Positions 56,035 to 64,000 of a DNA stretch of 64,000 nucleotides are shown piece by piece (position 1 is the first letter of the stretch; the number at the start of each line of letters is the position of its first letter). A program made the position numbers and the translations under genes. Origin of the DNA: Patiria miniata. Taxonomy: Eukaryota; Echinodermata; Asteroidea; Valvatida; Asterinidae. The stretch covers positions 36,218,129 to 36,282,128 of the forward strand of contig NW_024037059.1 in NCBI RefSeq assembly GCF_015706575.1, written 5' to 3'. The notes below the pieces were generated by a model that saw only the letters and a list, made by a program, of their open reading frames with translations, ran no database searches and was not told where the DNA came from.

Positions 56035-57092
56035 GTATGTATAACATGTATTATTCATTCACAATTAAGGAAACTCAAATGTCAAACATAAGTGAACTCG
56101 TTGTGGTTTGTTGTTTGGGAAAGTTTAGTCTTGCCTGGAAGGGGATGTTTGATATTTGTATATCTAGGACAAGCCCAGTGACGGAATGCTTGGTTTAATC
56201 CTCACATGTGTATGCACGTGCCCACAGCCCACAGATACAATGAAACTGCTGACTTTTTTTATCATCATTAGGTCATTTAAAAAAAGTGACCCCCCCCAAT
56301 AAAAATATGTGTATGTGGTTCCTTTTGTTGGCGTGGCCATAATTCGGCTATCAATCATTATCTGACGTATCAATCATTATCTGACGTTAGTGAAAGCCTC
56401 ATGTCAGCCTATGTGCACGTTAGTGAAAGCCTCATGTCAGCCTATGTGCATCATCAATTGAAATTTCTTTGGTATTAATCATTTGAGTACGTCAACATAA
56501 TATTATAATGTAAGTACTCAGACACGAACAGTGCTCAAACAAAATGTCCATCATTCAGTTTTACTGCTCGAAATTTGCCAGGTTAGAGTGATAAAACATT
56601 AAAAATTAAAGGCACTTATTTCCATAAAAACAATACGTGGGACATTTTAAAAACATTTTAACATAGCAAATCGTTTTCTACGCATTTGTTTTGACCTAGA
56701 GACGTTGATTAGAAATTGATTTCCGAGGCCGCACGATACCCCTTTTTCCGGCTGAACTATATACGACGATCCAGGTAGTGAGGCAAAGCATTTGATTTGT
56801 TCTTTTGGGAACTGTGATTCCTCATGAACGATGCAAGTTGCGACAATTGTCCAGGGAGAACCCAAACATTCCTGGAGCTCGAAAAACGCCCTACCATTTA
56901 TCACAGAGCTGCCCAGCAAAGAAATTTACCGGGCAGGACGCTGGCGAGACATGTATAGGCTAATTGTGTCAACTCATAGGGCATGATTGCGCCATCAAGC
57001 CAAATTAGGAATGTAAATTTTTCACACGACTGTTTTTTTGTCGCCAATTATTTGAAACAAACAATTCTGTTGTTTATTCTTCCTTATTACAG

Positions 57093-57154
57093 GGTTGTCA
57101 TTGAGCTGCATCTTACAGACGATTTTATTCAACACAGTACTGTTGCCATATTGA
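57093..57154 (+). CDS. CLN3: CLN3/battenin-like protein, terminal exon and stop
   Basis: Acceptor TCCTTATTACAG. The first two bases complete a glycine codon, followed by LSLSCILQTILFNTVLLPY and TGA at 57152-57154. Human CLN3 ends with GISLSGLLGLPLHDFL and a short tail. The LSLS start, hydrophobic helix and length agree, but the C-terminal prenylation-like CQLS of human CLN3 is absent here. A short final exon encoding only the last half-helix is easily missed by gene finders. Confidence 0.78.
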
Positions 57155-57940
57155 TGGAAGGACGCGTTTATCCGACGATTGCTACCACGGAGGATTTTTA
57201 GAGTGCAATGACTATTGTTTTGTAATTTGGTCACAATTTTCACGAAGGAATGGGCATATCAAAATTGAGAATTTGAGTATTTTTTGCCTATTGTGTTTAA
57301 AAACATGGTCAACATTAATGACGCCAGAAAAAGGCATCTCGATGATTGCATCTTCACGAAGAGATGCAAACACGCCTGCCCCTTAAAAATGTACAAAAGT
57401 ACGGGAAAGGCGTAAAATTAGGTCAACTGAGATTTTCGTTTCTACTAGCTGACGGGCATCTTTACTAATTTATTTTGGCTAATAAACCACCTGTGTCAAT
57501 TAAAATTACTGGGTTTCAATTAAAGTTGGCCTATCAAAGAATTATGTCAAGGTTTCCTTATTGATAAAGTTGTTGCAAAGTAGTAGTTTTTGCAGTTTTG
57601 AAAACGGAGATACTTTTATACGTTATTTTACGTCAAATGTTACAAATCTGTAAAACTAAGTACAGTAATTATGTTTAGAATATTATTGAAATGTAGAAGA
57701 CTCCGTATCGTTCAAAAACTGTGCAAATGCATTCTCGTTTTTTATTCAACGTTCAGCCAATTTTGCAATGTACATTTTTTGACTTGCGTGCTTGTTGGGT
57801 TCGAAGTGTATATAAGTGAAACAACTGTTCATTAAAGCCTGAAATGTCTTTGAAACTTCAAACAAACAAAAAGTGGTTTTCAGATCTTAAGCGGACCGTA
57901 AATGACGGCTTCAATCTAAATAAAAAGAATAATAAATGAA
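57155..57940 (+). terminator. Probable 3' UTR with polyadenylation signals of the CLN3-like gene
   Basis: After the TGA at 57152 the first canonical hexamers are ATTAAA at 57831-57836 and AATAAA-type words near 57919 and 57931, followed by A-rich sequence. A transcript end near 57850-57960 is the simplest reading. No other gene is seen in this stretch. Confidence 0.4.
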
Positions 57941-58059
57941 AAAAAAATCTTTCCCAATGTTTTGTTGTTTGGTACTCCCGTTGTTTTTCAATTGATTGAA
58001 TAATTTAAAACATATATATAAATTGAAGAATTTTTGTAATACACTTTAACGAAATTCAG

Positions 58060-61000
58060 AATTTTTTTCAAGTTCAAGTTCATCACCAAGTCTTAACGGT
58101 GATTTTTTTTTTAAATTGTGCATTTCTGAAGATTTTTTTATAACACATCACGAAATTCTGAACGATTTGTTTAAATTTATTCAAGTTCAAGTTCATCACC
58201 AGTTCTTGACGGTGATTTTTTTTTTAATTGTATGTGCATTTATGAATATTTTCATCAGGAATTTTCCTCCGATTTTTTTTTTTCAAGTTCAAGTTCATCA
58301 AGTCTTAACGATGATTTTTTTTTAAATTGTGCATTTCTGAAGATTATTTATATACATCACAAAATTCTGAACGATTTGTTTAAATTTATTCAAGTTCAAG
58401 TTCATCACCAGTTCTTGACGGTGATTTTTTTAATTGTATGTGCATTTTTGAATATTTTTTTTCATCAGGAATTTTTCTCAGATTTTTTTTTTTTTTTTTT
58501 TTTAATTTCTGAAGAAAATTCGAAATTTTGGCGGATTTTTTTGTGTGTAATCCCCTATAGCTACAGTTGATTTTAACATAGACTACTGTTTTCGAGGTGT
58601 ATGAGGCGTAGGGTATCACATCCTGACCGTCGTTATTATAGCGCAATCTCATTGCCTGAACCTCGCACAAGAAACATCCAAGCAACTTACCCATTTCTTC
58701 CTCAATCGTCTCGAATTCTGTCAGATTTGGTTACATTCCTCAAGTTCAAGTTCAGAAAATATTCTCTAAATTTTTGAAGAAAATTCGAAATTTAAGCAGA
58801 TTTTTTGTGTGTAATCCCCTATAGCTGCGGTTGGTTTTAACATAGACTACTGTTTTCGAGGTGTATGAGGCGTAGGGTATCACATCCTGAACCGTCGTTA
58901 TTATAGCGCAATCTCATTGCCTGAACCTCGCACAAGAAACATCCAAGCAACTTACCCATTTCTGCCTCAATCGTCTCGAATTCTGTCAGATTTGGTTACA
59001 TTCTTCAAATTCAAGTTCAGAAAATATTCTCTAAATTTTTGAAGAAAATTCGAAATTTAAGCAGATTTGTTCTGTGTTATCCCCTATAGCTACGGTTGAT
59101 TTTAGATAGACTACTGTTTTCGAGGTGTATGAGGCGTAGGGTATCACATCCTGAACCGTCGTTATTATAGCGCAATCTCATTGCCTGAACCTCGCACAAG
59201 AAACATCCAAGCAACTTACCCATTTCTGCCTCAATCGTCTCGAATTCTGTCAGATTTGGTTACATTCTTCAAATTCAAGTTCAGAAAATATTCTCTAAAT
59301 TTTTGAAGAAAATTCGAAATTTAAGCAGATTTGTTCTGTGTTATCCCCTATAGCTACGGTTGATTTTAGAAGGCTACTGTTTTCGAGGTGTATGAGGCGT
59401 AGGGTATCACATCCTGACCGTCGTTATTATAGCGCAATCTCATTGCCTGAACCTCGCACAAGAAACATCCAAGCAACGATCCATTACTGCCTCAATCGTC
59501 TCGAATTCTGTCAGATTTGGTTACATTCTTCAAATTCAAGTTCAGAAAAATTCTCTAAATTTTTGAAGAAAATTCGAAATTTAAGCATATTTTTTTGTGT
59601 TATCCTCTATAGCTACGGTTGATTTTAGAAGGCTACTGTTTTCGAGGTGTATGAGGCGTAGGGTATCACATCCTGACCGTCGTTATTATAGCGCAATCTC
59701 GTTGCCTGAACCTCGCACAAGAAACATCCAAGCAACGATCCATTTCTGCCTCAATCGTCTCGAATTCTGTCAGATTTGGTTACATTCTTCAAATTCAAGT
59801 TCAGAAAATATTCTCTAAATTTTTGAAGAAAATTCGAAATTTAAGCAGATTTGTTTTGTGTTATCCTCTATAGCTACGGTTGATTTTAGAAGGCTACTGT
59901 TTTCGAGGTGTATGAGGCGTAGGGTATCACATCCTGACCGTCGTTATTATAGCGCAATCTCGTTGCCTGAACCTCGCACAAGAAACATCCAAGCAACTTA
60001 CCCATTTCTGCCTCAATCGTCTCGAATTCTGTCAGATTTGGTTACATTTCTCAAGTTCAAGTTCAGAAAATATTCTCTAAATTTTTAAAGAAAATTCGAA
60101 ATTTAAGCAGATTTTTTGTGTGTTATCCCCTATAGCTACGGTTGATTTTAGATAGACTACTGTTTTCGAGGTGTATGAGGCGTAGGGTATCACATCCTGA
60201 ACCGTCGTTATTATAGCGCAATCTCGTTGCCTGAACCTCGCACAAGAAACATCCAAGCAACTTACCCATTTCTTCCTCAATCGTCTCGAATTCTGTCAGA
60301 TTTGGTTACATTCTTCAAGTTCAAGTTCAGAAAATGTTCTCTAAATTTTTGAAGAAAATTCGAAATTTAAGCAGATTTTTTGTGTGTTATCCCCTATAGC
60401 TACGGTTGATTTTAGATAGTCTACTGTTTTCGAGGTGTATGAGGTGTAGGGTATCACATCCTGACCGTCGTTATTATAGCGCAATCTCGTTGCCTGAACC
60501 TCGCACAAGAAACATCCAAGCAACGATCCATTTCTGCCTCAATCGTCTCGAATTCTGTCAGATTTGGTTACATTCTTCAAATTCAAGTTCAGAAAATATT
60601 CTCTAAATTTTTGAAGAAAATTCGAAATTTAAGCAGATTTGTTTTGTGTTATCCTCTATAGCTACGGTTGATTTTAGAAGGCTACTGTTTTCGAGGTGTA
60701 TGAGGCGTAGGGTATCACATCCTGACCGTCGTTATTATAGCGCAATCTCGTTGCCTGAACCTCACACAAGAAACATCCAAGCAACGATCCATTTCTGCTG
60801 ATACGCTTTCCGTGTTGTCGCAGCTCTGTTTCACGTGCTTCGGATGTGAAATGCGTGCAGAAATGTAGCCAGAGCCCAGCATTTAAGCATTAATGACGCT
60901 CGTTCCGTTGAATACTCGAACCCCGTAGTCTAGGTAAAACCAACTGCAGCTATAGGCGATAACATAAATAAAAAAGAATCCTCTAAAATTTCGAATTTTC

Positions 61001-62090
61001 TTAAGAAATGATAGACAATAATTGTTTGAACTTGAACTTAAATTTTTTTAACAAATCTGAACGAATTAGAGACGATTGAGGCAGAAATGGATGGTCGCTT
61101 CTCCTGTGCTTCTCCTGTGCGAGGAGCAAGTTATGAGATTGCGCTATGATACCAATGGTTAGGATGTGATACCTTACGCCTCATAAACATCGATAAACAG
61201 TTAGTCATGTAAAACTAATCGCAGCTATAGGAATTACAGAAGAAAAAAAATCCGCTGAATTTTCGAATTTTCTTCAGAAATTTAGAAGAAAAAAAATTGA
61301 ACTTGAACTTGAATTTTTTTAAAAATCTGAACGAATTAGAGACGATTGAGGCAGAAATGGATGGTTGCTCTCCTGTGCGAGGAGCAAGTTATGAGATTGC
61401 GCTATGATAACAATGGTTAGGATGTGATACCTTACGCCTCATAAACATCAATAAACAGTTAGTCATGTAAAACTAATCGCAGCTATAGGAATTACAGAAG
61501 AAAAAAAATCCGCTGAAATTTCGAATTTTCTTCAGAAATTTAGAAGAAAAAAATTTGAACTTGAACTTGAAATTTTTTTAAAAATCTGAACGAATTAGAG
61601 ACGATTGAGGCAGAAATGGATGGTTGCTCTCCTGTGCGAGGAGCAAGTTATGAGATTGCGCTATGATAACAATGGTTAAGATGTGATACCTTACGCCTCA
61701 TAAATATCGAAAACAGTAGTCTATGTAAAACTAATCGCAGCTATAGGAATTACAGAAGAAAAAAAATCCGCTGAAATTTCGAATTTTCTTAAGAAATTTA
61801 GAAAAAAAATTTGAACTTGAACTTGAAATTTTTTTAACAAATCTGACCGAATTCGAGACGATTGAGGCTGAAATGGATCGTAGCTTGAAACAGCTATAGC
61901 GATTACAAAAACAATCCGGTAAAATTTCGCATTTTCTTTAGATTTTGAAAAAAAAATTTTTTTTTTTGAACTTGAACTTAAAAAATTTAACATCCGGCAG
62001 AATTTCGTAAAAAAACTCTTCTGGAATCCAACAGTTAATAAAAGAAATAAGCTGTTAGGACCTGGTCACGAACTTGAACTTGACAAAATC
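58060..62090. repeat. ~4 kb foldback structure made of a ~262 bp satellite
   Basis: CTATAGCTACGGTTGATTTT (or a close variant) occurs at about 58555, 58819, 59085, 59348, 59608, 59869, 60130, 60396 and 60657, so units are 260-266 bases. After a unique centre (about 60800-60940) the same unit appears in reverse orientation at about 60951, 61222, 61482, 61737 and, as a shorter remnant, 61891. The outer ends hold TTCAAGTTCAAGTTCATCAC (58069) and GAACTTGAACTTGACA (62070), also inverted. The many 60-112 codon frames here are copies of one non-coding unit. Confidence 0.85.
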
Positions 62091-63290
62091 TAAAATCTGA
62101 AAAATTCGTAATGTTTAAACAAAACTCTTCACAATTTCACATTAAAGTTTTTAAAAACATTCACGGGTCATCGGGTCAACCTTGTGTATAAATTCGTATT
62201 TTTTACGAATCAGAAAGAATATTGTAAAAAAAATCTTCAAAAATCAAAAGTTAATCAAATAAAGATACGTTTGAACTCGATGGTAATGAACTTGGAAAAA
62301 AAGAATTTTTAAATTCAGGCAAAAACTTATTAAAAAAAATACACGGCTTAGACGGCTGGTAATATACATGACTGGGAAAAAATTTAAACACAACCATGAG
62401 CACAGATTTAGGATTCACTGATTCTTCTTTTAATTTAGTTAAAAGCCATTATTTATGGTCGTTTACATTTCACAAGTTCTATGTATGGTAATAGAGTAAC
62501 TGAGCCAATCCCTCAGAGCGCTAGAAAAATATCACTAAAATGCACACTGGAAATGTATTTTATATGTCATGTAATATAATTTTGCAACAATACATCTTTT
62601 AAGTTACGTTATTGCATGTAACATAAATTCATACAAATTAATTTCATAACTACTTCATCAGCTACATGGTATCATACAGGAGTCATGCTCATACATATGA
62701 ATATAACACTGATCAATATGTCACAACAAAAAGTACATATCAAAGTTTTGAATTGAAGGTAATTATTACGTCATACGAAAATTATCAATTTTAATTCACA
62801 TGTGGTACGGGTTTTGCGTTTCATGGCTTCACACGTTGTCAAAGGGAACGAAGGTAAAACAACAAGTTGGTCGTACCAAAGAAGCTAATTCAGAAATGAA
62901 CTACTTTCCATTTTGATACCCTACTTGTACTTTTAATGGATGACAGAGCGGCAACGATTTTCAAACAGTGAAGGTTATACAAAAGTTGAAATCATTCATG
63001 ATTTTAAGGGTGCAGGCTGTTTTTACATGTTCTTTTCATACAACTTATTGTAGGGAAATGCAACTGAATACATCTAACAATTACAGGAGGAACGGTTAGC
63101 AGGGAAGTAAATATCTACAACAATGGGCGGTATGGAAAATACATGTACTTAAATGATACAAAATACTAATAAACTTTACTTGAAATGAAGCTAAACGTAC
63201 CACGAAATTGAAGCTACACGTTGAGCACAAAATTAACAAGATACATTACTTAAAAGAAAATGTGTATCGCTTAATAGAGGGTGTGATAAA
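62090..63290. other. AT-rich sequence without recognised features
   Basis: No credible frame, terminal repeat, tRNA or known domain is visible. It may be ordinary intergenic sequence downstream of the CLN3-like gene. Confidence 0.5.
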
Positions 63291-63299
63291 AAAAAATCC

Positions 63300-63880
63300 A
63301 AATAATTACCGGTTGGTACAGGGTGAATATAAAAAGCGGAACCCAAACCCTAAAAAAAAAATTTCATATTTAAAAAAAAATATGCAGAACCAAAAATAAA
63401 AATAAGATAGTTTAATATGAGCAAAAAATTCGTTCAAAGAATATCACCATTTAAACGCAGGTGTAAACCTGTCTCGTAAAAAAAAAAAACACCGAATTTA
63501 TTGCGTGTTTTGACTGTTTGGAACAAAGAAAAGACAGAATACTTGTTTCAACAACTGTAGAACACACTATCTTTTTAAAGACGGGCCTCCAAACGGATTT
63601 ACTCCAAACTTTTAAACTAAGGTTTTATCGTTTTTTTCTTAAGGCAATTGTGGCGACGGTTATTAAAATCGCATTTTTTTTGGACGAGACGTGTTTTAGG
63701 GTCATTGTGTTTAAAATAGTGATATTCTTTGAACGGATTGAGCAATTTCAGTATTCTATTCATCTAAAAGCAGCTTATGAAATTGGCTATCCAATCAATA
63801 TTTTTGATGCTACATATTTTAAAATATGAAATTTAATTTTTTACTCAAATTTGTAATTTTGTTATTTTTCGAAGTTCGGA
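63300..63880. repeat. Dispersed repeat related to 24245-24430
   Basis: GGTACAGGGTGAATATAAAA at 63315 and TTCTTTGAACGGATTGAGCA at 63724 match parts of the short element at 24245-24430. They are arranged in opposite order with extra sequence between them, so this is either a longer relative or two fragments. The apparent frames here follow the repeat. Confidence 0.5.
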
Positions 63881-64000
63881 GGGAACAACATTGCACTGTC
63901 CAAACAATGCATCGCAACTGTTGCAATACGTTTTAAAACGGAGGCCCCACAGACTTTCCAGAAGGATGTGCATTTGTCAGCACTGACGCCATTGAATCAG

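Noticed and set aside
59338..60606. Repeated 60-94 codon frames beginning MLSPIATVDF or MLSSIATVDF
   Set aside because: They are the same stretch of a ~262 bp satellite seen in successive units; inverted units break the frame and there is no coding bias.

Overview
This is a eukaryotic window: an intron-rich, AT-rich stretch of an animal genome, probably a marine invertebrate. An echinoderm, hemichordate or cephalochordate fits the mix of Polinton, DIRS, Penelope and tRNA-SINE remnants, but the species cannot be fixed from the sequence. Almost all long open frames are repeat-derived or chance. The one clear host gene is a divergent CLN3/battenin-like multi-pass membrane protein on the + strand. 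Its 3' half is spread over about 47 kb: exons at 11416-11570, 14637-14830, 33425-33541, 42096-42206, 55869-56034 and the terminal exon 57093-57154, with a possible further exon at 10355-10406. All intron phases agree across these exons.

Region by region. 1-7238 is a near-identical copy of 28180-35469. It ends at a 500-base N gap (7239-7738) and carries an out-of-order duplicate of the CLN3 exon found at 33425, so a false (haplotype or contig-end) duplication is more likely than a real one. Inside each copy lie a mariner-type MITE, AAGCATTTGC-rich repeats, rearranged Penelope-like fragments and a 1.8 kb inverted-repeat element. 7739-28179 is intronic and upstream sequence full of short non-autonomous elements: a Harbinger-type MITE, a piggyBac-type MITE, a tRNA-Thr-like sequence, 21-bp minisatellites, foldback palindromes and an unusual modular repeat at 18.6-20.1 kb. 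35560-38560 is a repeat block dense in TGACGTCA and CTCF-like words. 38590-40540 holds a SINE and a decayed Ty3/Gypsy pol.

42855-54850 is the richest part. A Polinton/Maverick-like element (SAP-like protein, protein-primed family B DNA polymerase, integrase, probable capsid fragment, zinc-ribbon/HNH-like protein) is broken and rearranged. Its polymerase gene is split by an almost complete DIRS-type tyrosine-recombinase retrotransposon (44271-51031). The DIRS element has inverted terminal repeats and an internal complementary region that reproduces the joined element ends. It is itself interrupted by at least three nested insertions. The DIRS junctions share CATT with the target without clear target-site duplication, as expected for integration of a circular intermediate by a tyrosine recombinase.

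After the last CLN3 exon, 58060-62090 is a foldback structure built from about nine direct and four or five inverted copies of a ~262 bp satellite. The final 2 kb holds only a dispersed repeat. All autonomous mobile elements seen here carry frameshifts or truncations and look inactive.
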